A stretch of DNA of 64,000 bases. Origin: Rathayibacter sp. VKM Ac-2759 (GTDB lineage Bacteria; Actinomycetota; Actinomycetes; Actinomycetales; Microbacteriaceae). This document shows, piece by piece, positions 8,725 through 17,129 of this stretch (positions are counted from its first letter, which is position 1; the number at the start of each line of letters is the position of its first letter). Both the position numbers and the translations under genes were made by a program. Under the pieces are notes generated by a model. That model searched no databases, was not told where the DNA came from, and worked only from the letters and a program-made list of their open reading frames with translations. The stretch is taken from NCBI RefSeq assembly GCF_009834225.1, contig NZ_CP047177.1:86010-150009 (forward strand). The letters are read 5' to 3'.

Positions 8725-10041
8725 TTGGCCGACCCCGCCGCTACCTCCTCCGACTCTGCGAACCCTCCCGAGACATCACCTCGTCGGCCGAGTCGGCGGA
8801 CCGTGATCCTGGGAGCCGTGAGCGCGGGCGTCGGCGTCGCCGTGCTCGGTGCCGGCGGCTACGCCGCGTACCAGGCTCTTGCACCCCGCGACTCCGACGT
8901 CGCCGGTGTCGCTGGCGACCCGGAGGCGATGCCTGCGGAGCGTGAGCTGCTGGCGGGCGTCCCTGAGCCTGTCCCCTCGTTCGGGCCCAACGGCACCCAC
9001 TGGCCCTCCCGGACGCCGTGGATCACCGGCGATGTCGACCTTGAGGTGGAGGTCGAGTGCTCGTGGTCCGCGATCAGCGACGCGATCACCGCCGCAGTGG
9101 AGGGGACGGGTCCGTCCGAGACGGTGCGGATCCTCGTCGCTCCCGGCGAGCTCGCCGGCGACGGCGCAGGGTCGAGTTCGTCACCGATGATGCAGGACGT
9201 CGGATCCCTCGACCGTGAGAACCGCATTCTCGTCTACCCCCGTGACGGTTGGGGCACGGTCACCACCAGTGACGCCTGGCGTCTTCTGCGCGTGCACGGC
9301 GTCGCCGTGGGCGGCATCGTCACCACCGGGGGGTTCCTCGCCTCCGGCTGCACCGGTTCTGCGTTCACCCGCATCACGACCACCGCGTACAACGTCTACG
9401 GCATCGACGACGTCGAGTTCACTGAGAACATCGAGCTCGTCGAGATCGTCGTCCCGGACGCGCAGCTGCGAGACGAAGACGTGTCCAGCATGCGCACCCC
9501 CACGGATGGCGCCGGCGGTCTGCGTTTCATCTACCGCATCGGCTGCCACACCGCTCCTGCCTACAAAGCGGACGGATCCGACGCCCACACCGACACGGTC
9601 CAGCTCTCTGGGCAGGGAGGCAACTACTACGGCGACATCACGAGCATCGACTGCATCGACTTCGCCTCCTCGAATACGGCGTTCCAGATCGGCTCGGCCG
9701 CGGGAGTGCGCTTCGAGCACTGCCTCGTCGTGGGCGCAGAGACGGTCCAGCGGGTCTTCCCGCTGCTGGAGGGCGCCGACACCGGTGGGAACTTCGGCGC
9801 GGTGAACGGCCCCGGAACCGACTTCGGCTGCACCGCCGTGGACAGCATCTTCATCGGACCGGTGGGAGCGGCGACCTGGGCGTCCGTGTCGAACTCCACC
9901 GTCGGCTACGAGAGCACCGGCGACGCCCCCCAGGACGGCGAATGGATCATCGACCCGTCGATCCTCGGCTGGAGCGCGGATGATGTCCGCGAGCGCAGCC
10001 CCGCGATCACGGGCGACTACCTCACCTCCATCTGGACCTAA
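8725..10041 (+). CDS. Secreted right-handed beta-helix-like protein, possible Tat substrate
   Basis: Unassigned extracellular protein, about 438 residues from the TTG at 8725 (giving MADPAATS); TTG 8713 and GTG 8662 are alternatives. The N-terminus has SRRTVILGA followed by a hydrophobic stretch, which suggests a twin-arginine signal or membrane anchor. The mature part has short repeating strands with stacked polar and small residues (ITTTAYNVYGIDDVEF, DITSIDCIDF, VRFEHCLVV), suggestive of a parallel beta-helix as in pectate-lyase-like folds, though no catalytic site was recognised. It lies about 195 bp after the Cd-type ATPase and may be transcribed with it. Confidence 0.65.
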   Translation: MADPAATSSDSANPPETSPRRPSRRTVILGAVSAGVGVAVLGAGGYAAYQALAPRDSDVAGVAGDPEAMPAERELLAGVPEPVPSFGPNGTHWPSRTPWITGDVDLEVEVECSWSAISDAITAAVEGTGPSETVRILVAPGELAGDGAGSSSSPMMQDVGSLDRENRILVYPRDGWGTVTTSDAWRLLRVHGVAVGGIVTTGGFLASGCTGSAFTRITTTAYNVYGIDDVEFTENIELVEIVVPDAQLRDEDVSSMRTPTDGAGGLRFIYRIGCHTAPAYKADGSDAHTDTVQLSGQGGNYYGDITSIDCIDFASSNTAFQIGSAAGVRFEHCLVVGAETVQRVFPLLEGADTGGNFGAVNGPGTDFGCTAVDSIFIGPVGAATWASVSNSTVGYESTGDAPQDGEWIIDPSILGWSADDVRERSPAITGDYLTSIWT

Positions 10042-10170
10042 CTCGGTGACAGGACGGATCGCGGTCGGCTGGACAACCGGCAGGAGCTCGGGGGCGTCGG
10101 CCAGTAGCCTGTGCCGAGAGCGGCGCGACGCGATATCGCGATCCCGCTGCTCGAGTGGACGGGTGATGTG

Positions 10171-10776
10171 ATGACGACTCGCGGCGCGCGGACCGTGCGC
10201 GGCATCGTCGCTGCGCTCGTTGCGACACTGCTCGCGTTGGTGTCTCACTCGATCGCTGACGGATCAGCCCCCAGCCGGCTCGGCGTTCTCCTGGCACTCG
10301 CGTTCGCGGTCCCGGTGTGCATCGCTCTCGCCGGCCGACGGCTCTCGCGCGTGCGCCTGAGCGTGTCGGTGCTGATCAGCCAGTTCGCGTTCCACGCGGC
10401 GATGATGCTGGGCAATCCGGCGACCACACCCGCGTCGCCCGCCGCGCCGGAGCGCGCCGGGCACCACCAGAACGCGGGCGTTCCGGCTCTTGACCTGGCG
10501 AACTCTGTGACCCACGCGGACCACAACACCCTCATGTGGGGAGCGCACCTCCTTGCCGCGATCGCGACGATCTTCGCGCTGCGGATGGGCGAACGCGCGT
10601 TCTGGAGCATCCTCCGGCGTCAACGGTTCGAGACGGTTCAGGCGTTGTTCGCGTTCACGCTCGAAGCGGTACCCACCGGCGAGAGAGCCCCGGCGACTGC
10701 TGCAGTGACGGTGCGCCCGCGGCTGGTGACGTTGTCGACGATGAGGCATCGAGGGCCGCCGGTCGCTGCTGCCTGA
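10171..10776 (+). CDS. Histidine-containing membrane protein of the copper cluster
   Basis: Protein of 201 residues with about four hydrophobic helices (IVAALVATLLALVSHSIAD; VLLALAFAVPVCIAL; SVSVLISQFAFHAAMML; MWGAHLLAAIATIFAL) and histidines between them (HHQNAG; THADHNTLMWGAH). It directly precedes the YcnI and CopC genes. Small membrane proteins of this look are common in actinobacterial copper clusters, so a copper role is likely but unproven. ATG 10171 (or GTG 10168) was chosen over the 10111 start because it gives a compact N-terminus before the first helix. Confidence 0.65.
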   Translation: MTTRGARTVRGIVAALVATLLALVSHSIADGSAPSRLGVLLALAFAVPVCIALAGRRLSRVRLSVSVLISQFAFHAAMMLGNPATTPASPAAPERAGHHQNAGVPALDLANSVTHADHNTLMWGAHLLAAIATIFALRMGERAFWSILRRQRFETVQALFAFTLEAVPTGERAPATAAVTVRPRLVTLSTMRHRGPPVAAA

Positions 10777-10851
10777 GCGCAGCCACCGCCCGCACTCTTC
10801 TCACCCTTCTCGGGCTGCTTCGTCGCGCCCGCCCCACGGAAAGATTTTCTT

Positions 10852-11592
10852 GTGTCCACACGATTCACTCTCACCGCGGTGACCGCGCTCAGCGCCGGCA
10901 TCGCCCTTGCAGTAGCCGCCCCGCTCTCCGCGTCCGCGCACATCAGCATCACCCCGAACGCCACCGATCCAGGAGCCTCGGAGAACTTCACGTTCAAAGC
11001 CGTGAACGAGTCCGAGACCGCGATGACGACCGCGGTGACCGTGTCCCTCCCGACCGACACTCCGATCGTGTCGGTGCGCTACCTGCCGACCCCGGGGTGG
11101 AGTACGTCGGTCGTGGAGAGCACACTCCCGGAACCGGTGACGGTCGGCGGGAACGAGATCATCGAGGCGCCGACCAGCATCGTCTTCACCGCTGATGCGG
11201 GGAGCGAGATCCAGCCGGGTCAGTTCATGCAGTGGACCGTCTCGCTGGGCCCGATCCCGGAGACCGGGAGCCTGCTGCTCCCGGCCGTGCAGTCCTACAG
11301 CGACGGGACGAGCGTCGACTGGGTCTCGACCGCGGAGGAGGTCGAGGCCGATACCTCGTTGAAGTCCGCCCCTGTGCTCTACGTGCAGGACGAACCGGCT
11401 GAAGACGATCACGGCGGATCGAGCACCACCGCCGATTCCACCGATAGCGTCGACGCCACGGCGTCTGCGTCCGGGATGGGTGCTGAGTCGGGCCTGGCCC
11501 TCGGGCTGAGCATCGCGGCCCTGCTGCTCGGGGTGGTGGGGGCTGCGTTCGGCGCCATCGCCCTGTTCGGTCGGAAGCGAGCGCGCGGATGA
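10852..11592 (+). CDS. ycnI: YcnI-family copper-binding protein (DUF1775)
   Basis: Secreted, C-terminally membrane-anchored copper protein of 246 residues. The signal peptide should end at SASA, which leaves HISITPN as the mature N-terminus. The exposed N-terminal histidine is the known copper ligand of YcnI/DUF1775 domains. The domain continues through DPGASENFTFKAVNES and PGQFMQWTVSLGPIPE. A low-complexity linker (DDHGGSSTTADS) leads to a last helix, LALGLSIAALLLGVVGAAFGA, and an RKRARG anchor. The GTG start has ACGGAAAG upstream. The stop overlaps the CopC gene by 4 bp, so the two are co-translated. Confidence 0.9.
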   Translation: MSTRFTLTAVTALSAGIALAVAAPLSASAHISITPNATDPGASENFTFKAVNESETAMTTAVTVSLPTDTPIVSVRYLPTPGWSTSVVESTLPEPVTVGGNEIIEAPTSIVFTADAGSEIQPGQFMQWTVSLGPIPETGSLLLPAVQSYSDGTSVDWVSTAEEVEADTSLKSAPVLYVQDEPAEDDHGGSSTTADSTDSVDATASASGMGAESGLALGLSIAALLLGVVGAAFGAIALFGRKRARG

Positions 11593-12188
11593 CCGGTCGC
11601 CTCGCCGGGAGGGCCGCGGTCACTGCAGCCGCGACGCTGCTGCTCGCCCTGGTCGTAGCGCCCGCGGCTGCAGCTCACGACTCGGTGCTCGGCAGCAGCC
11701 CCTCCCCCGACGAGCAGGTGACGGAGGTGACGGAGGTCTCGTTGTCCTTCAATGACACCCTGCTGGATCTGGGAGGCGCGAGCAACGCGTTCGCGATCCA
11801 GGTGCTCGGCCCGGACGGCCGCTACTACTCGGGGGGATGCGTCGCCTTGGACGGGTCCACCGTGTCGGTGCCGGCGGCGCTCGGGGCGCCGGGCGAGTAC
11901 GAGGTGCGGTGGCAGGTGGTGTCCTCCGACGGTCACCCGACCTCCGACAGCTACACCTTCGACTACGCTCCCGACGCTGCCGCGCCCGCCGCCGAGGGCG
12001 CCGCAACGGCTGCCCGCTGCGGAACCGATGGTGAGAGCGAGAGCACCACGCAGACTCCAGCTGCCGCGTCCGATTCGGGGTTCGATGCGGCTCCGGTGAT
12101 CACGGGGCTGTCCATCGGAGTCGGCGCGATAGCGGTCGCGACGGCGATCACGGTCTTCGTGATCGGCCGGATGCGACGCCGCAGCTGA
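11589..12188 (+). CDS. copC: CopC-domain copper-binding protein
   Basis: Periplasmic-type copper binder of 199 residues. After signal cleavage at AAAA the mature protein starts HDSVLGSSPSPDEQV, so a histidine becomes the N-terminal copper ligand; DGHPTSD supplies the second conserved histidine. The eight-stranded CopC domain covers about residues 30-130. A variable linker with one cysteine and a C-terminal helix (ITGLSIGVGAIAVATAITVFVIG) with basic anchor follow. It overlaps ycnI by 4 bp and a GC-rich hairpin follows. CopC usually hands copper to CopD; a CopD-CtaG fusion lies at 20.5 kb. Confidence 0.9.
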   Translation: MTGRLAGRAAVTAAATLLLALVVAPAAAAHDSVLGSSPSPDEQVTEVTEVSLSFNDTLLDLGGASNAFAIQVLGPDGRYYSGGCVALDGSTVSVPAALGAPGEYEVRWQVVSSDGHPTSDSYTFDYAPDAAAPAAEGAATAARCGTDGESESTTQTPAAASDSGFDAAPVITGLSIGVGAIAVATAITVFVIGRMRRRS

Positions 12189-12191
12189 CCC

Positions 12192-12224
12192 GACGGGCCC
12201 GCCCCCGCTTGGGGCGGGCCCGTC
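12192..12224 (+). terminator. GC-rich hairpin terminator after copC
   Basis: GACGGGCCCGCCCC-N5-GGGGCGGGCCCGTC, a perfect 14-bp stem starting 3 bases after the copC stop. There is no U-tract, as is common for actinobacterial terminators. The next gene has its own ribosome site, so partial read-through is possible. Confidence 0.65.
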
Positions 12225-12262
12225 ATCCCCTGACAACGTACGAACGAACGAAGGGCACGCTG

Positions 12263-13240
12263 ATGACCCTCGCGTCGCTGTTCGCGAGCCTCCCGGACGC
12301 GCCGCCGTCCCTGGACAGCTTCCTCACTCTCTCCGCCAGCGCATTCCCGGTCTGGGGCTTGTTCGGGATCCTGCTGGCGGGCGTGTACGTCATCGGGGTC
12401 GCGCGGCTCTGGTGGACGCGGCGACGGTGGCCGTGGTGGCGGATGGTGAGCTTTCTCCTCGGGTGCGCGATCCTCGTGGTCACGATGGCCAGCGGTCTGG
12501 AGGACTACGGCCGGGAGATGTTCTCGATCTTCATGTTCCAGCAGCTGACGTTGATGATGGCCATTCCGCCGCTGCTCGTGCTCGGCTCGCCGGGCACCCT
12601 CCTGCTGCGCGCGACACCGCATCGATGGCCGGGACGCGTCGTGCTGCTCACCGCTCTCGCGCTGCTGCGTGCGCGCACGTCACGGCTGCTGTTGCATCCG
12701 GGGTTCACCATTCCGCTGTTCCTGCTGCTGTTCTACGGGCTGTACTTCAGCGATCTGGACGAGTTGCTGCTGGACAGTGCTGCCGGTCATCTCGGGTTGG
12801 AGGTGCTGTTCTTAGCAGCCGGTGTCGTGTTCGCTGTTCCGCTGCTGTCGGCGGATCCGCTGCCGGTGCGTCAGACGCATCTGGGGCGCATGTTCGACCT
12901 GTTCGCGGAGATGCCGTTGCACGCGTTCTTCGGGGTCATCGTCATGATGTCCGCGAGCGCGTTCGTCGCCGCGTTCCAGGCTCCGGCGTCGTGGGGAGTG
13001 GATCCGATCGCGGACCAGCAGATCGCGGGCGCGCTCGCGTGGTCCTACGGGGAACTGCCGAGCCTGCTGATCGTGCTGCTGCTGCTCGTGCGGTGGCAGC
13101 GGGATGACACTCGGGCCGCTCGAGCGGCGGATCGCGCCGGAGATGAGAACGGCACCCCAGACCTGGATGCGTACAACGAGTACCTGCAGGGCTTGAATCG
13201 GCGGGCAGGTGCCCCTCAATCACCACCCGACGTGCGCTGA
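12263..13240 (+). CDS. CtaG-like cytochrome c oxidase assembly protein (caa3_CtaG family)
   Basis: Polytopic membrane protein of 325 residues related to the caa3_CtaG family, which is linked to copper delivery to cytochrome oxidase. About seven helices are visible, including FQQLTLMMAIPPLLVLGSP, FTIPLFLLLFYGLYF, HLGLEVLFLAAGVVFAVPLL and PLHAFFGVIVMMSASAF. Family landmarks are HLGLEVL, DPLP and the MPLHAFFG segment. ATG 12263 was chosen because AAGGG stands 7-8 bases upstream. The 3' end overlaps the convergent lnt gene by 25 bp. A related CtaG domain is fused to CopD at 20.5 kb. Confidence 0.82.
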   Translation: MTLASLFASLPDAPPSLDSFLTLSASAFPVWGLFGILLAGVYVIGVARLWWTRRRWPWWRMVSFLLGCAILVVTMASGLEDYGREMFSIFMFQQLTLMMAIPPLLVLGSPGTLLLRATPHRWPGRVVLLTALALLRARTSRLLLHPGFTIPLFLLLFYGLYFSDLDELLLDSAAGHLGLEVLFLAAGVVFAVPLLSADPLPVRQTHLGRMFDLFAEMPLHAFFGVIVMMSASAFVAAFQAPASWGVDPIADQQIAGALAWSYGELPSLLIVLLLLVRWQRDDTRAARAADRAGDENGTPDLDAYNEYLQGLNRRAGAPQSPPDVR

Positions 13241-14814
13241 CGCCGTGACGAGGCGGGCCGTCGGATGCCACTCAGAGTGAGGACGGCGGCCGCCAGGACA
13301 GGTGCGAGGACGCTGAGGGTGATACCGCCTGCAAGAGCGGTACGCAGGGACATCGCTGGAGTGACGGCGGCGACCAGGGGCACTGTGTCGGTGAAGGCTC
13401 CGGGGGTGAACGCCGGGATCCGGGCCCCCGTGGAACCGTCGGGGAGGATCGTCTGGCTCTGCCCGACGGTGGAGACGTTGACGATCGTCCTGCCGGTCTC
13501 GATCGCGCGCACGCGAGCGATCGCGAGTTGCTGCGCGGACTCGTCGGTGCGCCCGAAATCGGCGTTGTTGGTCTGCGCGAAGATGACCTGCGCGCCTCCG
13601 GCGATCATCTCGTCGAAGAGACGGTCATCGACGATGTCAAAACACAGCGACACTCCGGCGATGGTGCCGGCGACCGCGACCGCCGGTGAGAGCGCACCGA
13701 TCTCGTAGTCCCGCTGTACCAGGCCGATCAGATCCGGTGCCAGACGCGACCAGAACGCTCGGTCTGGGACGTACTCCCCGAACGGCACCGGATGCTTCTT
13801 GTCATAGAGACCAGCGGCTCCATCCGGTGTCCAGACGAGGGAGCTGTTGTAGTAGCGGCCCTCGCGGGTGGTGATCGCTCCGACGATCACCGGCGCTTCA
13901 AGCTCGGCAGCGAGCGCGGAGAGTCGCCGGGCGGTCGCCGGTGAAGTGAGAGGGTCCTCGTCCATGCTGTTCTCCGGCCACAGCACGACGTCCGCGACCC
14001 CCGCCGTTCGCGGGGTGGCGTTGATCTGCGCGTCGAGCAGCTCACCCGGATCTCGGGCATCGAAGTAACCGGCGGGCCCCGCCCCCTGCACGGCCGTGAC
14101 GCGCAGCTGCCCGGTCGGCACTGCCTCCCACACGGGCACCGCCACCAGCGCGGCCCCGACTGCTGTCGCCGCCAGAGCAAGGACCGCCGGCCGGTCCGGG
14201 AGCCACTGCTGCAGCTGCAACAGGAACACGATGCACGCGACGACAACGAAACTGAAGCCGCTCACCCCGACCCAGGCGATCACGGGAGAGAGCGGACTCT
14301 CCGACTGCGAGTACGCCAGCCTGCCCCACGCGAACCCTCCGTACGGCCACGACCCGGCAACGACCTCCCGACCCACCCATACGCCGGCGACACCTACGGG
14401 GAGCAGGATCAGCCGCCCCAGCCGGGTCGGCCAGAATCGTTCGATCAGAGACCACAGTCCCGAGATCGCGCCCGCGCCCACCGCGAAGAACGCGGCTTCG
14501 AGGAGCGAGAGCGCCAGCCACGGGACAGGGCCGAGGTACTCCGACGTCCAGGCGACGTGGGTGAGGTAGAACACGGTTCCCGTGACCGCACCGAGCACCG
14601 CTCCCGCCCGAATCGTCCGGCCGCGCAAGAGCGTCATCAACACGGCCACACCGAGCAGGGTCGCCGGCCACACGCTCACACCCGGGAAGCCCGCATCCAA
14701 CAACACGCCCGCGAGAGCAGCCCTCACCAGATCCAGGGCGCGACTCGACCGGGCCGGCGCGCGAAGCGGCACGCTCACTCGAACCGGCACACTCAGGGAC
14801 AGGCGGGCGATCAC
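13216..14814 (-). CDS. lnt: Apolipoprotein N-acyltransferase
   Basis: Enzyme that N-acylates the lipidated cysteine of lipoproteins at the outer face of the membrane. The 532-residue protein has an N-terminal block of about seven helices, then a nitrilase domain, then a C-terminal helix. The Glu-Lys-Cys triad is complete: E281 in LWPENSMDE, K339 in YDKKHPVPFGEYVP and C391 in GVSLCFDIV. Its GTG start overlaps the second copC stop by 4 bp, so it is translated with that copper gene. Together with lspA it gives this DNA two of the three lipoprotein maturation enzymes; no lgt was found. Confidence 0.92.
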   Translation of the reverse strand: MIARLSLSVPVRVSVPLRAPARSSRALDLVRAALAGVLLDAGFPGVSVWPATLLGVAVLMTLLRGRTIRAGAVLGAVTGTVFYLTHVAWTSEYLGPVPWLALSLLEAAFFAVGAGAISGLWSLIERFWPTRLGRLILLPVGVAGVWVGREVVAGSWPYGGFAWGRLAYSQSESPLSPVIAWVGVSGFSFVVVACIVFLLQLQQWLPDRPAVLALAATAVGAALVAVPVWEAVPTGQLRVTAVQGAGPAGYFDARDPGELLDAQINATPRTAGVADVVLWPENSMDEDPLTSPATARRLSALAAELEAPVIVGAITTREGRYYNSSLVWTPDGAAGLYDKKHPVPFGEYVPDRAFWSRLAPDLIGLVQRDYEIGALSPAVAVAGTIAGVSLCFDIVDDRLFDEMIAGGAQVIFAQTNNADFGRTDESAQQLAIARVRAIETGRTIVNVSTVGQSQTILPDGSTGARIPAFTPGAFTDTVPLVAAVTPAMSLRTALAGGITLSVLAPVLAAAVLTLSGIRRPASSRRQRTSGGD

Positions 14815-15458
14815 TCAGCAGCCGGCGGCTCACCGCCGACGCTCGCAGTGCTCGGCGTCGTCCGGCGCACGAGGAAGAGGACGACGACCGCGAGCACCAC
14901 GAAGAATCCCAGCGCGATGCCCACCAGCACGAACGCCGGGATGGGGGCGACGTAGGGAGCGAACAGAGACTCCGGCGCGGCTGAGACCGTCGCGGTGTTC
15001 GCGCAGGCCGGCGGCTGAGCGACGCCAGTCCTCGCCGCGGTCTCAGCGGGGCGCTCGTACGTGAAGCCGTACTCCGCGGTCGAGACGTGCCCGTCCTCGG
15101 TGACGATCTTCGCCGCCACGAGGTACCGGCCGCTCTCGCCCAAAGCGATGCCGGTGGTCACGGACTCGTTGTTCACATCGGCGCAGCCGTTGGAGTAGAA
15201 CAGGTTGTCGTCTTCTCGCACCACCTGCACGAGTGAGACGTTGTTGGTCGGGTCGGAACCGACCTCATGCCCGAAGGTGAGCGTGACTTCCGACGGTGCC
15301 ACGGTGACTGTCGCGTCCGCGGAGGGACTGCTGGATTGAACTCCCGTGTGAGCCGCTGCAGGCGCAGCCGGAAGTAGCACGGCGAGTGCAGCAACGGCAG
15401 CCAGGACGACGCCGAACAGGACGGGGCGACCCCGTCGGGTGGGGGCGGAGAGCGGCAT
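14811..15458 (-). CDS. copC: CopC-domain copper-binding protein (second copy)
   Basis: Second secreted CopC protein, about 215 residues from the ATG at 15458; the longer frame to 15569 only adds a non-signal extension. Cleavage at PAAAA leaves HTGVQSSSPSADATV, again an N-terminal histidine. A later histidine is in EDGHVSTAEYGF. The C-terminus has a helix (APIPAFVLVGIALGFFVVLAVVVLFLV) and a basic anchor. It differs clearly from the 11.6-kb CopC, so this is not a recent duplication. Downstream lnt overlaps it by 4 bp. Confidence 0.88.
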   Translation of the reverse strand: MPLSAPTRRGRPVLFGVVLAAVAALAVLLPAAPAAAHTGVQSSSPSADATVTVAPSEVTLTFGHEVGSDPTNNVSLVQVVREDDNLFYSNGCADVNNESVTTGIALGESGRYLVAAKIVTEDGHVSTAEYGFTYERPAETAARTGVAQPPACANTATVSAAPESLFAPYVAPIPAFVLVGIALGFFVVLAVVVLFLVRRTTPSTASVGGEPPAAE

Positions 15459-15589
15459 CAAGTCGTCCTGTTCCGTGTAGCGGGGCTCTCCAAGGCGGAG
15501 ACGCGGGAAGGAGCGTAGTCTGCGACCCGTCCGCTGATGATCTTCGATCCCTAACCTCGTAGCCACCAACAGCTGTTCTTGGTACGCTA

Positions 15590-15629
15590 CGTCGAAATTT
15601 GCCTGCCTACACCGCAGGCTTCTTCGACG
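15590..15629. promoter_or_regulatory. Nested palindrome between divergent copper genes
   Basis: Outer arms CGTCGAA (15590) and TTCGACG (15623) enclose inner arms GCCTGC (15601) and GCAGGC (15614). It sits in the 190-bp divergent region between copC/lnt and the 15.6-kb membrane protein, 19 bp before that gene's GTG. It could be an operator or an RNA hairpin. Confidence 0.45.
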
Positions 15630-15648
15630 CTACCGGGAAGATGCCATC

Positions 15649-16074
15649 GTGACGAACCTGCAACCAGACGCCTCGCGCGCTGGTGTGCAGCGAACCCTCA
15701 CGCTGCTCTTCCTCGTCGTCCTGACCGCGCTCGCGCTGCTGCTCGGACATCCTCTCGAGCGCCTCCACGACGCGGTCCCCGCCGACACCACGGTCGCCGC
15801 AGCCGCGACGACGACGGGGGACGCCGAAGTTCTCACCTCGAGCGTGGCAGCGCTCACCGATGCCGCGACGCTGGGTGGTGTCGCTGAGCTGTGCGCGCTG
15901 CTGGCGGTCGTCTGCGCGGTCATCGTGATCGTCGTCGCCCTCGCCGCCCGCGCACGGCCCGGGCAGGGCTCCATCGCCAGTACGGCACCACCGGCATCCG
16001 CACCGTCGTTCTTCACGACCGCTGCACGAGCACGGCTGAGCCTCTCCGCCAGCTGCGTCCCTCTTCGGCTGTAG
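15649..16074 (+). CDS. Small two-helix membrane protein, copper-island associated
   Basis: Protein of 141 residues with two hydrophobic helices (TLTLLFLVVLTALALLLGHPL and ELCALLAVVCAVIVIVVALAA) joined by an alanine/threonine-rich loop, and a basic tail ending ARARLSLSASCVPLRL. Two cysteines lie in or beside helix 2. The layout (helix, histidine after it, cysteine-containing second helix, R-rich end) is like the 57.8-kb protein in the second copper island, although the sequences differ. The GTG start lies just after a nested palindrome. Function unknown. Confidence 0.55.
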   Translation: MTNLQPDASRAGVQRTLTLLFLVVLTALALLLGHPLERLHDAVPADTTVAAAATTTGDAEVLTSSVAALTDAATLGGVAELCALLAVVCAVIVIVVALAARARPGQGSIASTAPPASAPSFFTTAARARLSLSASCVPLRL

Positions 16075-16179
16075 GCCGTCGCCGCCGATCTGAGCCCCGT
16101 CTCGATCGGCGCGCACTTGCGCGCCCGCGACACGGAGTCAGGTCACGACGACCGACCTCTCGCCGACCCTGGACGTGCA

Positions 16180-17055
16180 ATGCCCCTCTCTTCCTCCGTT
16201 CCCCCGCCCACCCCCGGAACCCGCCGCGCCGCCATCGCGCTCGAACACCGAACCCGCCCGCCCCGTCGCCGACCGGCCCGTCCGACGCCGCAGCCCCAAC
16301 CAATCTCCCGCCGAGTCCTCCCGGCGGCGGCCGCGTTCTCCGCGATCGCGCTCGCCACCGTCATGGCCCTCCCGGGCACGCTGCTGCCCGCCTCCAGTGC
16401 GGCCGCCTCGCAGACCCCGGGAGTCGCCGCCGCGGTCAGCGCGCAAGCCTTCGTCGCCTCCGACCTGCCTGACAGCATCGTCATCCGCGACAACTTCACG
16501 GCCGCCGCTGCACCCGCACGCATCGTCGAGGTCACCACCGAGACGACCGACGCCGTGGGCCCCCTCGACGCAAGTGACGACGATTCGGAAGCAGCGACCG
16601 AGACCGGGTCCACGGCGACCGAGCTCTCCAGCGGCTCCGTGCGCTGGCCCTTCCCTGTCGGCGTGCGCATCTCCGATGACTACGGCCCTCGAGTGGCGCC
16701 GTGCAGCGGCTGCTCCACCTTCCACAAAGGCCTGGACATGACCCCCGGCGCCGGCACTCCGATCAGCGCCGTCGCCGACGGCGTGGTCCGCGAGACCGGC
16801 GAGACCGACACCGGATTCGGCAACTACGCCGTCATCGACCACGTTGTCGACGGCGAACTCGTGAGCACCCTCTACGCCCACATGGAGTGGGGATCCCTCA
16901 CCGTCACCGAAGGGCAACCCGTGAAAGCCGGTCAGCGTCTGGGCGCAGTCGGCTCCACCGGCCAGAGCACCGGCCCCCACCTGCACCTCGAGGTGTGGGA
17001 AGGCGGCACCGACCCCATCGACCCCTACGCCTGGCTCTCGAACAATGCGGGATAG
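16180..17055 (+). CDS. M23-family metallopeptidase (LytM domain), secreted
   Basis: Cell-wall peptidase of about 291 residues from the ATG at 16180. The N-terminus is basic and proline-rich, followed by a helix (VLPAAAAFSAIALATVMALPG) that should anchor or export it. The peptidase domain begins at RWPFPVGVRISDDYGPR and shows the zinc ligands H and D in FHKGLDMTPGAG and the HLHLE motif in GPHLHLEVW; YAHMEW carries the other active-site histidine. A CxxC (PCSGCSTF) precedes the first ligand, which is unusual. Three more M23 proteins occur in the window. It lies directly upstream of the metal-export operon. Confidence 0.88.
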   Translation: MPLSSSVPPPTPGTRRAAIALEHRTRPPRRRPARPTPQPQPISRRVLPAAAAFSAIALATVMALPGTLLPASSAAASQTPGVAAAVSAQAFVASDLPDSIVIRDNFTAAAAPARIVEVTTETTDAVGPLDASDDDSEAATETGSTATELSSGSVRWPFPVGVRISDDYGPRVAPCSGCSTFHKGLDMTPGAGTPISAVADGVVRETGETDTGFGNYAVIDHVVDGELVSTLYAHMEWGSLTVTEGQPVKAGQRLGAVGSTGQSTGPHLHLEVWEGGTDPIDPYAWLSNNAG

Positions 17056-17088
17056 AACCGCACCGCGATCCACCGACAAGTGCAAGAC

Positions 17089-17104
17089 TGTTCATATGTT
17101 CACT
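17089..17104 (+). promoter_or_regulatory. Direct repeat, candidate metal-regulator site
   Basis: TGTTCATA immediately followed by TGTTCACT, 26 bp before the CDF start. It is a plausible but unproven binding site for the ArsR-type regulator encoded next in the operon. Confidence 0.3.
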
Positions 17105-17129
17105 AATGCAGCTATTAAGGGTGGTGCTC

